DNA of 64,000 bases from Tiliqua scincoides (GCF_035046505.1 NC_089821.1:310551368-310615367); one strand, 5' to 3'. Positions 10,549 through 35,897 are shown, counted from the first letter of the stretch. The notes: generated from the letters alone by a model not told the origin. Translations and numbers: made by a program.

Positions 10549-10622
10549 GAGCCAAATCCTATGCTTGTCCCACTATAATCAATGGCGTTTACTCCCAGAT
10601 AAGTGTGGATAGGATTGCAGCT
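10549..10622. mobile_element. Family B MITE inside hAT
   Basis: GAGCCAAATCCTATGCTTGT to GATAGGATTGCAGCT, flanked by TTA at 10546-10548 and 10623-10625. Confidence 0.8.
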
Positions 10623-10625
10623 TTA

Positions 10626-10965
10626 GGGCCCAATGCTATCCAACTTTCCAGTGCTGATGCAGCCTCGATGCAGCCCCCAGGTAAGCGAACAAACGTTCCT
10701 GCACCTTAAGGAGGTCTCCATGACTGTCCCCCCCCCCCACAACAGAATGCAGCACCCCGCCCATTGGCACAGCTGCATCAGTGCTGGAAAGTTGGATATC
10801 CAACTTTCCAGCACCGGTGTAACCGCAATGCAGCCCCAAAGTAAGGGAATAAACCTTACCTTACCTTGAGGAGGCCTCTGTGACTGTACCCCCACCGAAG
10901 GATGCAATGCATGCCCCATTGGCACGGCTGCACCAGTACTGGAAAAATTGGATAGAATTGGGCCC
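10626..10965. mobile_element. Dimeric family A MITE
   Basis: Two A elements head to tail between TTA at 10623-10625 and 10966-10968. They meet at GTTGGATATCCAAC (10791-10804), where each has lost its outer terminus. Confidence 0.8.
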
Positions 10966-11196
10966 TTAAATATTTATCTCCCTATATTTGCACGTGGTTG
11001 CAAACTGCAGGAGCTGAGCTCTTTGCCGGGTAACTGCAGCTACAGTAGCTGATTTTTGAATAACCTCAGGGCTTGAGGCAATTACAGTTATCTGATTTTT
11101 CCATCACCCTTTGGCAACCCACCAAAAATCAGGCCAGGTCACGATCCATCAGTGGGTCCCAACCCACAATTTGGGAACCACTGATCTAAGGTTTAA

Positions 11197-11285
11197 GGGC
11201 CCAATCCTATCCAACTTTCCAGCACTGATGCAGCTGTGCCAACAGCACATGTACTGCATCCTGCAGTTGGGGGGGACAGTCACAG
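11197..11285. mobile_element. Family A MITE, left half
   Basis: After TAA (11194-11196): GGGCCCAATCCTATCCAACT and onward to CTGCATCCTGCAGTTGGG. The right half is absent. Confidence 0.65.
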
Positions 11286-11367
11286 ACCAGCATCTTTGCT
11301 CTCCTCTGAACCAGCTTCAGCACACCAGTGTCCTTAAATATGCACTGGAACAAGCACCTGCCCAAAC

Positions 11368-11588
11368 CAGGGACATGCAGAGGGTGGGGCGGCAGATGAT
11401 GCAGAGCCTCCCCACTGGAGTCCTTGGGAAAGCACTGCTATCTTGTGAGGCACTCAAGCACCTACAACCCACGTGCTGTGTACCTAGGTTGTGGGTACTT
11501 GCATGCCTCACATGGTGGCGGTGCTTTTTGAAGGACTCTGGTGGGGAGGCTTTGCCTCACTTGTCTCCCCGCCCATCGCACAACCCTG
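11368..11588. mobile_element. hAT foldback MITE, family D, perfect 8-bp duplication
   Basis: 221 bp from CAGGGACATGC to GCACAACCCTG. GCCCAAAC is exact on both sides (11360-11367, 11589-11596). Inner arms CAGAGCCTCCCCACTGGAGT and ACTCTGGTGGGGAGGCTTTG pair. Confidence 0.85.
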
Positions 11589-12302
11589 GCCCAAACTACC
11601 CATATCACGTGTTACTATTAGCGGGCGGTTGAGAAGTGTTACTTGCTTCTCCCCTACATAAAGAGGAGCATTGGCCAGGGAAGCATAAGGACCAGCCCAA
11701 AGAGGCTGAGGACTGGTCCTGGTTCACAAGTCTCAGGCCACTCATCACTTGTTCAGTGCAGTGTCAAGACAGGATCTGCAAGTGTGGATGGGCCGTTCTA
11801 GCTCTAACCGGGTGGATAGGCTTCCATCAGGGCAGCACAATCTTGACTGGGATGTCGTCTTGGCACTATTTTTTCTACCTTAGAAGCAAAACAATTGACA
11901 AACCAGCCTTCAAAAATAGCTGTTGTGATAAGGTTTATGTGGTAAGAGACAGGAAGAGAAGCCTGAGTGACACACCTCAGAGCATGGGGATTTTTAAAAA
12001 TGGTAACAATGTAGATATCTGACAGTGTATGGCTGCACACTTATGTTCCTGCGCACCTGTTATGAATGCCTTGTTCCCTCCCGTATTTCCTGCCTACCCC
12101 CCTTATTTTTGGACACATCTAACTCCCCGGAATCTCCTGTGCAGTTGAGCAGTCTAAAAAGCGACTGGGACATCCCCCTACAGTCTTTGTCCTTTGGTTG
12201 AAACACCTTTATCAGCCAGCCATGTGCCTTTGTGGATTCATTTCTGGAGCAGTGACCCATCCTATGGAGTGACCAATGGGGCAGCCAAACCTCTGTCTAG
12301 GA

Positions 12303-12506
12303 CAGCCATTTTCAACCACTGTGCCATGGCACACTAGTGTGCCACAGGAATTTGGGGGAGATCATTTATTAGTAGGGCCAATGGGGATGTGAGCCCCCAC
12401 TGGCAGCATGGTGTGCCTTGTCAATTGTCAAAAACCTGATGGTGTGCCTTGACAGTTTTAGTGCCTCGTCAGTGTGCCACAAGATGAAAAAGGTTGAAAA
12501 CCACTG
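12303..12506. mobile_element. hAT MITE with perfect 8-bp duplication
   Basis: 204 bp from CAGCCATTTTCAACCACTG to GGTTGAAAACCACTG. GTCTAGGA is exact on both sides (12295-12302, 12507-12514). Confidence 0.88.
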
Positions 12507-13268
12507 GTCTAGGACCTTAAAGGGGTGAGATGGAGATGCTAGGTGGACTCCACTCCTCCAATCAGGTAACCATATGACAGAATCAAACCAAAGTTACTGA
12601 TGTCCAAGCACGAGGATGCTTGTGTGTGCTGCTGCCAAATCTGCCATGATGTCTAGAGTTGGTTTGCAGAAGGCAAAGCACACTTCCTCTCCATTAGATT
12701 GTACGTTGAACAATCTCTGTAGCCAGTGAAAAGGGACTTTATTCTAGCTTAGACATGTCAAATAATTTATTTTGCTTTGTTACTTCACTTTCTCTCCAAG
12801 CCCTGCGTGAAAAACTTCACCCTTTCAGATATGTGTGCTTTGCTCATGAGTAGTATTCCAGATCCATCTGCTGGATGTCAGTGGTTAAGCTACCAAATGG
12901 GGTCAAGCTTTTCTTTGTGTCAAACCAACCAAGTTCAGGCATTTCTCATCAGCCTGCTTGTACGTCACCCCAGCTTGGCATCTCGTCCAGTGCCTGGTGT
13001 CATTTTTGCATCTGTTTTTTAGACCCTGAGCCCTCTTTGGGGAGAGGGAACAATTGATTTGTTTAGCTATGTAAACTGCTTTGTGAACTATTTTGTTGAA
13101 AAGAAGTATATAATATTCATATCCATCTTATTCTTATTGTCATTATATTATTATTAATACTTCTATCCTTTTTCTGATTTAGTTTAATTCCCTTTCTTTT
13201 GTATTTTTAATAAACTAGTTACATCTTTACTATTTGCTTGCCTAGTCCATGTTCACAGATAATTCACA
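12507..13268. other. Intergenic, with an L2-type 3' end
   Basis: Mostly unassigned. 13020-13110 (ACCCTGAGCCCTCTTTGGGG, TAAACTGCTTTGTGAACTAT) matches the L2-like tail seen at 786-1002 in the same orientation. Confidence 0.45.
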
Positions 13269-13444
13269 GCCCAATCCTATCCAACTTTCCAGCACCAGTG
13301 GAGCCATAATGCAGCCCCAAGGTAAGGGAACAAATGTTCCCATACCTTGAGGAGGTCTCTGTGACAGTCCCTCCACCACAGGGTGCAGTGCACACCCAAT
13401 TGGCACAGCTGCACCGGCACTGGAAAATTGGATAGGATTGGGCC
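13269..13444. mobile_element. Foldback MITE, family A
   Basis: GCCCAATCCTATCCAACTTT to AATTGGATAGGATTGGGCC. Both arms are well preserved; no TAA/TTA pair is retained. Confidence 0.75.
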
Positions 13445-15114
13445 TTCCGTGGGTTGTCACATTTGATCACTCTCATCAATGCTACTGTGTTTTTAATGTT
13501 TAATAATAACCCCTGGGGTTCATTGCTGCCTTGGAAGGGATGGGGGTTCCCAGGTAGCCACCCTCTGTCTGGTCTCTGTAACCTGGGATGGTGGAGTGAA
13601 TAGAATCTACCCATTTCTTCCCCCATTCAGCTGCTGTTCCAATGAAAGGGAAAGCAGGGAACAGGAACGGGTTTGTGGGTGCTAACCACTAGGCTCTAAT
13701 CCTCTTGCTTTCCCAGTATGTTCTCTGACAGCACCAAACTACTTTATGTCTGGCCATAATGTATACATTTATGCACCATGGAACTTTTACATGTGGCTTA
13801 TGGAAAACTTTACTTGAAGTTGATTTTACATAAGCCAAGTCTATCCAGTCGGGAACCATCTGCATAGGATTTTTGCCTGGATGTGATCCAAACTATGGTT
13901 AACCAGCTTGGAAAACACACCTTGTGCTGGTTAGGTGTCTGGGATGGTGTGCTGTCTAAGCGATCTTTGTGTGTGACTGTGTATTTGCATCAACTCTTAA
14001 ATGTAACACGTGTAGTAACACTCATGTGTTTGGGTGTGTTAACAGTACCTGATGTACAGGGCAGCAGTGCCACCATTGACTCAACAGCCTGGTTTTTCCA
14101 TAAGGGATTGTTCCCCATTCAGCATGAGTAAACTGGTGAAACATGGATTAGAAGGCACTTCATACGGCAGGGACAAAACTGGTTGGGAACCACACCTGAG
14201 TGTACTAACAATGCAATCCGATGCAAGAGTTGCTCTGATGTCACTGCTATGTCTGCATGACAGCTGTCATATCCAAAGCCCATCCATCCCAAAGGGAGTG
14301 GGGAAAACAAGAGTTAGGCTCTCCAGTGTAGTGCAGCCTGCCCCCGCCCCCCCCCCCCATAAGACTGCCAGCATCCATGGAAACTCTGACACAGCCCACT
14401 AATTGTGGCAGGGTAGCCTGATGTACACTAAATGCCTGGTGGAATTAGCCCTGCTGGGAGATCGATCATTTGGGAGTCACAGGGATGAGGGCATGAGAGT
14501 AATTTTGCCCTTGTTGAAACTCAGTCTTCCTCTTCACATCCTCCATTCTGCTCCATCCTGGCTATTTAAACTTCTGCTTGGGAAATGGCAAGCTCATATA
14601 AACTGGTAAACTTACAAACTCGTCAACATAGAAGCTCATATAAACTGGTATCAATTTCTGTCTAAGCTCCCTTGTTTTGGTGTTATCCTTCCTTCTCTTT
14701 TGCCTTGTTGTCCCTGTTTTAGAAGAAAAGTAGGATGCTGGAGCACATCCCAATCCCAGAAGGAAAAAATTATGTGTACCATCAGGAAATGCAAATGCAA
14801 ATGTGGTCCCTGCTCACAAGCGCAATACCATCTCGTAGATATCGTAATCTTCCTGTGACTCCTGTGTGTGCATTTGGACTATATTGCCTGTTTCAGGAAC
14901 AGCTCGAGATGGAGTAACTGTAGAATGAATCCACTTTTCTGTCTAGGTAATCATGTTACACGTGATTTATGATCAAACTGTAGTTAGCTTTATTGAAGAA
15001 CCAGAAGTAGGTAAGACAACAACACATCCAGGCTGGGTTCAGGAATAACATGAGTGGCAGTGATGAAACCCCAAATGAGTCAGAGGGGAGGTGCAAAATG
15101 GAACAAAGGAAGCT
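13445..15114. other. Intergenic, nothing recognised
   Basis: No conserved frame. AAGCTCATATAAACTGGTA occurs twice, at 14591 and 14631, as a short local duplication. A C-run lies at 14342-14359. Confidence 0.4.
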
Positions 15115-15119
15115 GCCTC

Positions 15120-15288
15120 ATACTGAGTTGATTTATTCATTTATCACATTTTTATACCGCCCTCCCTCCAAGGAGCTCAGGTTGGTGTTCATAGTTCCTC
15201 CCCTCCTTTTGTCCTCACAACAACCCTGTGAGGTAGGTGAGACAGAGAAAGACTGACCCAATGCCACCCAGGAACCTTCATAAGAACG
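15120..15288 (-). mobile_element. tRNA-derived SINE, tail and body, split by CR1
   Basis: In reverse: GGTTGTTGTGAGGACAAAAG, GAGCTCCTTGGAGGGAGGGC, and a tail near ATTTATTCA. The sequence resumes at 15613 (TTCATAGCTGAGCAGGGATT), so the CR1 copies at 15289-15612 were inserted into it. Confidence 0.6.
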
Positions 15289-15612
15289 TAAGAGCATAAG
15301 AACAGCCCCACTGGATCAGGCCATAGGCCCATCTAGGCCAGCTTCCTGTATCTCACAGCGGCCCACCAAATGCCCCAGGGAGCACACCTGATAACAAGAG
15401 ACCTGCAAGGCCTCCTGGGAATTGTATTTAAGAACATAAGAAGAGCCCCACTGGATCAGGCCATAGGCCCATCTAGTCCAGCTTCCTGTATCTCACAGCA
15501 GCCCACCAAATGCCCCAGGGAGCACACAAGACAAGAGGCTTGCATCCTGGTGCCCACCCTTGTATCTGGCGTTCTGACATAGCCCATTTCTAAAATCATA
15601 GCCCATTTCTAA
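15289..15612 (-). mobile_element. CR1 LINE with duplicated 3' UTR
   Basis: Two CR1 3' ends in tandem (tail units near 15289-15304 and 15429-15450). They are separated by AGGCCTCCTGGGAATTGTAT, the reverse of the spacer at 35760 and 41743. Confidence 0.75.
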
Positions 15613-15650
15613 AATATTTTCATAGCTGAGCAGGGATTTGAACATGGATC
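15613..15650 (-). mobile_element. SINE remainder after CR1 insertion
   Basis: TTCATAGCTGAGCAGGGATT then TGAACATGG continues the SINE left at 15288; TTCATA appears on both sides of the insert. Confidence 0.5.
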
Positions 15651-15748
15651 CTTTACAGTGCAAGCCTATGCAATTTTACTTAGAAGCAAGTCCCATGATG
15701 CTCAAAGGGGCTTACTCCCAGGAAAGTGTACACAGGATTATACTGTCA
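15651..15748. mobile_element. Family B MITE, diverged
   Basis: TACTTAGAAGCAAGTCCCAT and GGGCTTACTCCCAGGAAAGT mark the arms. Confidence 0.6.
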
Positions 15749-15927
15749 GATCAGTCCACAGTATTGTCAAAACAGACTGGCAGTGTTTTCCCAGGAAATC
15801 AGCCAGGAATTTTTCTCTGAGATGCTGCATGCAAAGTGTGTGGGCTGCCACTGAGCTACAGCCCATCCCTGAACACCACCCCTAGTAGTGTTTCATTTAT
15901 GCACGTTCCTGACACTGTGCTCTTTTA

Positions 15928-16676
15928 AGAACATAAGAGCCCTGCTGGGTCAGGTCATAGGCCCATCTAGTTCAGTTTCCTGTATTTCACAGTGGCACAC
16001 CTGATGCCTCCAGGAGCACACAAGACAACAAGAGACCTGCATCCTGGTGTCACTCCCTTGCATCTGGCATGTCAGAGATAACCTACTTCTAGAATCAGGA
16101 GATTGCTAAACCCATCATGGCTAGTAACCCGTGACAGACTTTTCCTCCAGAAATTTGTCCAATCACATTTTAAAGGAACCTAGGCCAGATGTTGTCACCA
16201 CATCCTGTGGCAAGGAGTTCCACAGACTAACTACACGCTGAGTAAATAAATATTTTCTTTTGTCTGTTCTAACTCTCACTACACTCAGTTGTAATTGATG
16301 TCCCCTGGTTCTGCTGTTGTGTGAGAGGGAAACGAACATCCTGTGGCAAGGAGTTCCACAGACTACTTACATGTTGGGTAAAGAAATATTTTCTTTTCTC
16401 TTTCCTAACTCTCCCGACCCTCAATTTCAGTGGATGTCCCCTGGTTCTGGTGGTGTGTGAGAGGGAAAAGAACATCCTGAGGCAAGGAGTTCCACAGACT
16501 ACTAACATGTTGGGCAAAGAAATATTTTCTTTTCTCTTTCCTAACTCTCCTGACACTCAATTTCAGTGGATGTCCCCTGATTCCGTTGTTGTGCGAGAGG
16601 GAAAAGAGCATCTGTCTATCCACTTTATGCACCCTCTGCATAATTTTGCACGTCTCAATATGTTTTCTATAGTGTA
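15928..16676 (-). mobile_element. CR1 LINE 3' part with internal triplication
   Basis: Reverse CR1 ORF2 end and 3' UTR. The region encoding the NSLPQDV to RGHPLKL stretch occurs three times (see 16201-16608). Confidence 0.8.
16201..16608 (-). repeat. 136-bp tandem triplication within CR1
   Basis: Units start at 16201, 16337 and 16473, each with CATCCTG(T/A)GGCAAGGAG; both periods are exactly 136 bp. Units 2 and 3 share changes absent from unit 1. Confidence 0.85.
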
Positions 16677-16721
16677 AGATGGTGCAATGACACTTAGCAA
16701 TGACATAGGAATGCAATCTGG

Positions 16722-16912
16722 GACATGGTGGGGACCTGCAACCCTATCCGGTGGGGAGGCAGGTGAGGCAGAGCCTCCCCACCAGAGTCCTTCGAAAAGC
16801 GCGTGGCTTGTGGGTACTTGGGTGCCTCCCCCGGCGGCGGCGGCGCTTTTCAAAGGACTCCGGTGGGGAGGCTTTGCCTCACCTGCCTCCCCACCCACCC
16901 CACGTCCCTGAC
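16722..16912. mobile_element. hAT foldback MITE, family D
   Basis: Arms GCAGAGCCTCCCCACCAGAG and CTCCGGTGGGGAGGCTTTGC pair. The right end is CCCCACGTCCCTG. No clear duplication. It lies just upstream of the PSMC6 promoter. Confidence 0.65.
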
Positions 16913-16959
16913 TAAGAAGGCAGTTCCCTGCCCCAGGGGCTCCCAATGCAGCTCTAGAC

Positions 16960-31396
<14,437 letters not shown>

Positions 31397-31727
31397 ACTG
31401 TGCCACAGAGTGAATAGCTGACTGCATGGAGATTTGGGGTTAATGGGCGAAATGAGAAACAAAAGTATCCCTTGATTGTGTTCTTATTGCAAGTGTCTGT
31501 ATTAAATTGGTGAACTCAACAACTGTTAACCTTAGTGAGGAGTGTGCTTCTGGAGAACATGTTGCATTCTGAAAACATGGCCTTCATTGCAACCACACTA
31601 AGTGCAGAGAAAACATGTTCTCATATTATGACTCTTCGAACGTACCAAATTGGCTTCATTTGGCAGGTTTTAAGACCGTGCGTTTCTTCTTTTATATCAT
31701 TTAATATTTTCTTCCCTTAAACAGTTA

Positions 31728-31733
31728 AATAAA
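31728..31733 (+). terminator. PSMC6: PSMC6 poly(A) signal
   Basis: AATAAA 332 bp after the stop codon, followed by a T/G-rich stretch (31734-31765). It gives a 3' UTR of about 350 nt. Confidence 0.7.
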
Positions 31734-31759
31734 CTTGTTTAAATCGAATCTGTTTCCTT

Positions 31760-32731
31760 AATTTATTGTACAGCATAGCACACAACCTGTGGCCCTGCAG
31801 CAGGCCCTGCATCTTAAGAGCATGAGCACCCTGGCTTTTCTAAAAACAGGCTTTCCTGACCTCATGGCTAAAATCATTGGAAAATGTTTTAAAAGAGCTA
31901 AAAGACTAGCAAGTCGAGAAGCAGCTCCATCTGTCATGGTGATCTTCTTAAACAGCCTGCTTCTATTTCATATAAAAGTTTAAAAAGCACAAACAGAGCG
32001 TGCCCAAGGTCAGTTGACCTGCTTTCTTGGTGGGTTGCTCTGAGAAGCAAGTAAGGAGCAGCAGACCACTACCTCAGCCCTGCATAGTGCTGCCCTATCT
32101 GAAATGTTCTGTTTCCCAATGCCCACTTGTTCAGCTAATTAACACCCTCTTTTTCTTTTTTTTATCTCCAGAAACAGCTGTGGTGTGTGCAAAGAAATGA
32201 ACACAGAAATCCTTCTCTATAGCAGTTAACTAGAATTTATTGCTATAAACACAGAACTCCCTGCAATCCCTCTTGTCCAGAGGCTTTCCCTCCCCAAAAC
32301 TCCACTTAACTTCATGGGTAAAGATCTGAAGCCTCCAGTCCAAGTCCAATCCAGTCTCTAAAGCGCAGCTCTGTTCTGCAGCAGAGTCCTGGCAGTTCCC
32401 TTCTCCCGTAGCCCTTGGTCAGGTAGCCTTTGCTCCTTCTGAAGCTGTTTTTTATTCCTGTATGTCCTATTATCCAAATGCAGCTCAGATGTGAGCTACC
32501 TCCTTAGCTCATTCAAAGTCCCATCAAGGTCAAATGAAGCTCAGGTGTCCAACCAGGTCTCCATTGGCCTTGATTGATTACAGCTGTGGAGCCAGCCCTG
32601 CCCTGCCCAGAGCTGTCAAAACATGGAATCGCTGTCAATACCACATCATCCACCTGATGATCTTCTGATCTTCCATTACAAGTGCCTTGCTGGCAAATTC
32701 ATCCCCAGCTTGGCTGGTCTCAGTGAGAACT
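31760..32731. other. Intergenic, nothing assigned
   Basis: 32160-32700 has a repeat-like composition but I could not place it. No exon. Confidence 0.35.
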
Positions 32732-32734
32732 TAA

Positions 32735-33248
32735 CAGCCCAGTCCTGAGCTGCCCAGCATGAAAGGCTTTAGTGGCGCAAAAAATGGCTACTGCAGCATC
32801 CTGATTGCGCTGAGCAGCTGCCAGTGGCTCCCAATGCCTCTGGGTGGAAGGGACATTCGTCCCCTTCCCCTAAATAAGAAAAACAGCCATGCAGTGGGGC
32901 TTTTGACTCTGGGTCCACTATTTAGCAGCACAGAGTAAGGGTGCTATGTGTCAGGTCATGAGACCCTAAACAGGGCTCTGGGGTGGAGCTGCCCCACGCC
33001 CTTCCCCCACCATGCCTTCCCCTGCCCTCCACCCACCCCATGGTGCTTCCTCCCCCCACACAACTTACCACTCTGCCACCTGGTACTTTGCACAGAGCAC
33101 TGGGTGGAGGACTGCCAGTCTCCAACTAGCACTGTCCCAGCGTGGCTCTGTGCTGGGCCAGCTCCAGTGCTGGGCCATCAGTAATGCTCGCAAATGTGTT
33201 TGTGAAAAGGAAAAAATGTGCTGTTGCGCACTGTTCTGGATTGGGCCC
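32735..33248. mobile_element. Larger TAA-flanked element (family C)
   Basis: 514 bp from CAGCCCAGTCCTGAGCTGCC to TTCTGGATTGGGCCC, flanked by TAA at 32732-32734 and 33249-33251. The ends resemble MITE A/B termini. Confidence 0.5.
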
Positions 33249-33251
33249 TAA

Positions 33252-33340
33252 GACTGTAATCCTATCCACATTTATCTGGGAGTAAGCCTCACTGACTATA
33301 ATAGACTTACTTCTGAGTAGACATCTATAGGAGTGGGCTC
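33252..33340. mobile_element. Family B MITE adjoining family C
   Basis: GACTGTAATCCTATCCACAT to TAGGAGTGGGCTCC. Its left TAA is the right TAA of the preceding element; no right TAA is retained. Confidence 0.7.
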
Positions 33341-34061
33341 CTACAGGTCAGGTTCTAGGAGTCTGTACTTGAAACATCTGGTTCTTGTCAGCCTAACACC
33401 TTCGGTCCTGTTAAGAGCACAACAGAAGGACCTGCTGCGCTTGCACAAAAGCATTAACCCAGCTGCCTGCAACCTGGACATCCATTACTCAGGGAGCCAG
33501 TGTAATTCCAAAGACTTGCCTGTGGGGGGGAAAAGTACAACTCTTAGGTGTCCACTGAGTCAAAGCATAGAAATGTGCTCTTGTAAGTACGTTCCTTTGG
33601 TCTTAATTTTCAGCTGTATTAATTAAATTATAAGCTTTATAGTGAAATATTTTTTCTGTGCTTTTTGAAGAAAGTAGATGGCAGCTGTGGAGGGTCTTGA
33701 CCAAGCTCAGCTTTAATCCTTTCCTCCTCCCTTTCGTGTTTGGTAATGGTTAAAGAAGGCTTCACAGCACAAGGACTCAGTAAGCCTGGGCAGGAGGCTC
33801 TGCCATGCCCAGTCCAGCATGTGGAGTCTTTGCCTCCCAGGCCAAACTCTGCATAGCCACTTCCAAGAGCATGGGAAACCAGAAGTTTGGCGACCTTGTG
33901 ACAAGCCTATGCCAAACATCCAATCCCTGCCCTAGAGCATATAATGATAATGTCACATACCACTGAGTGTGCCATGAGAGTGCCACTCACTCTCGTGTTT
34001 CTATATTAACACTTATTGACAATGTGGCAACACTGGTCAATTAGGTGTACAAACTCTTCAT
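33341..34061. other. Intergenic, nothing recognised
   Basis: No conserved frame or repeat identified. Confidence 0.35.
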
Positions 34062-34073
34062 GGCAGCCATGCT

Positions 34074-35023
34074 GCTTTTTTTTTTTTAATGCTTTATTTA
34101 TTTATTACAGATACAGGTAAGGAAAATTTGATAGACTTAGGGCTAGGACTACATAGGTTACACACGAGGGTGGTGGCCATCGATTACAACAAACATTAAT
34201 CCAAACCAAATTAATAATCAATACAAAAATTATCATATTCTTTAACCTAACTGGTTAATACTTTAACATTCCATATTTTTCCTCTAACCTTATCTATCCC
34301 ATCATAAAAAAAAACACTTCAAACTTTTACTTATACACTCTTCTTACCACTAAACTAGTCTCTAAAATAAAATCTTTCTTATCTGATTCTTAATTTCTAA
34401 TATGACATCTAAAAAAGAAGTCTCCGATTACCATGGTATTACCTCCTTCAATATCTCTTATAACATGTTATACATCATTTTCCATAACTATCCAATCAAA
34501 AAACTCTTCGAATTTTTACTTATAGACTCTTCTTACCACTAAACTAACCTCTAAAATACAATCTCTTATCTGATTCTTAATTTCTAATATCACATCTAAA
34601 AACAAATATCTCCAATTACAATAATATTATACTTTGCTTATCCACCACATATTTATTAACCCAAAATACAGGTTTAATATTTTCTCCAAAATAAATTGAC
34701 ATTATAATTTATTTTATTTACCTTCTTTTTTATAAAATAACCCTTTTATTTGTCTTAATACCACTATATTTTACACAATACTTATATTCCAAAATTGCAG
34801 TTCCATCTGATTTATTTCATACATTTACCACTTTAATTTTCACGATACTTATATTCCAAATTCCCTTTTCATCCACTTTAGTTTAATCTACTTAATAAAA
34901 TATTTATCTTAATACCACTTAATTTCCACAATATTTATATTTCAAATTTTCATTTACATCTATTTTAATTTAATATGTTTAAAAAAAAATTCTATTTATT
35001 ATTCAACCATTTCTCCCTTCTTC
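34074..35023 (-). mobile_element. LINE-1-type insertion, AT-rich 3' UTR
   Basis: A T-run on the left is the reversed poly(A). The 12-bp GGCAGCCATGCT is exact on both sides (34062-34073, 35024-35035), the mark of target-primed reverse transcription. The body is AT-rich and non-coding, consistent with an L1 3' UTR. Confidence 0.65.
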
Positions 35024-35035
35024 GGCAGCCATGCT

Positions 35036-35755
35036 TCATTGGGGCAAAAAAATCAAAGCTTTACATATAGGCTGATGGGTTCTGAGCTGTCTGTGACAGA
35101 TCAGGAGAGAGATCTTGGGGGGGGGGGGTGGACAAGTCGATGAAAGTGTTGACCCAGTGTGCAGCGGCAGTAAAGAAGGCCAATTCTACTCGTATGCTTG
35201 GGATCATTAGAAAAGGTATTGAGAACAAAACAGCTAATATTATAATGCCATTGTACAAATTGATGGTAAGGCCACACCTGGAGTATTGCGTCCGGTTCTA
35301 GTCCCCACATCTCAAAAAGGATATAGTGGAAATGGAAAAGGTGCAAAACAGAGCAACAAAGATGATTGCTGGGCTGCGTGGAACCAGGGGACATCCACTA
35401 AAATTGAGTGTTGGGAGAGTTAGGACCGACAAAAGAAAATATTTCTTTACTCAGCGTGTGGTCGGTCTGTGGAACTCCTTGCCGCAGGATGTGGTGACAG
35501 CATCTGGCCTGGATGCCTTTAAAAGGGGATTGGACAAGTTTCTGGAGGAAAAATCCATTATGGGTTACAAGCCATGATGTGTATGTGCAACCTCCTGATT
35601 TTAGAAATGGGCTATGCCAGATGCAAGGGAGGGCACCAGGATGAGGTCTCTTGTTATCTGGTGTGCTCCTTGGGGCATTTGGTGGGCCGCTGTGAGATAC
35701 AGGAAGCTGGACTAGATGGGCCTATGGCCTGATCCAGTGGGGCTGTTCTTATGTT
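35036..35755 (+). mobile_element. CR1 LINE, 3' part
   Basis: From TTACATATAGGCTGATGGGT through the ORF2 end ([20 protein letters not shown]) and 3' UTR to TTCTTATGTTCTTA. An internal deletion joins the MIAGL region directly to RGHPLKL. Confidence 0.85.
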
Positions 35756-35759
35756 CTTA

Positions 35760-35897
35760 ACTACAATTCCCAGGAAGCCTTGCAGGTCTTCTTGTTATCT
35801 GGTGTGCTCCCTGGGGCATTTGGTGGGCCGCTGTGAGATACAGGAAGCTGGACTAGATGGGCCTATGGCCTGATCCAGTGGGGCTGTTCTTATGTTC
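35760..35897 (+). mobile_element. Second CR1 3' UTR module with ZNF143-like spacer
   Basis: ACTACAATTCCCAGGAAGCC, then a repeat of the CR1 3' UTR from CTTGTTATCTGG to TTCTTATGTTC. The same arrangement occurs at 41743-41879 and, reversed, at 15289-15430. Confidence 0.8.

Larger units (their letters stand above)
10399..11183. mobile_element. hAT element hosting nested MITEs
   Basis: Left end CAGGGACACCAAACTTCTCA, right end AATTTGGGAACCACTG. Flanks GTCTAAGC and ATCTAAGG agree at 6 of 8 positions. The interior holds MITE B (10549-10622) and a dimeric MITE A (10626-10965). Confidence 0.65.

Noticed and set aside
32160-32700. Possible long-terminal-repeat remnant
   Set aside because: Composition suggested an inserted repeat but no paired ends, tRNA-binding site or coding part was seen; left unassigned.
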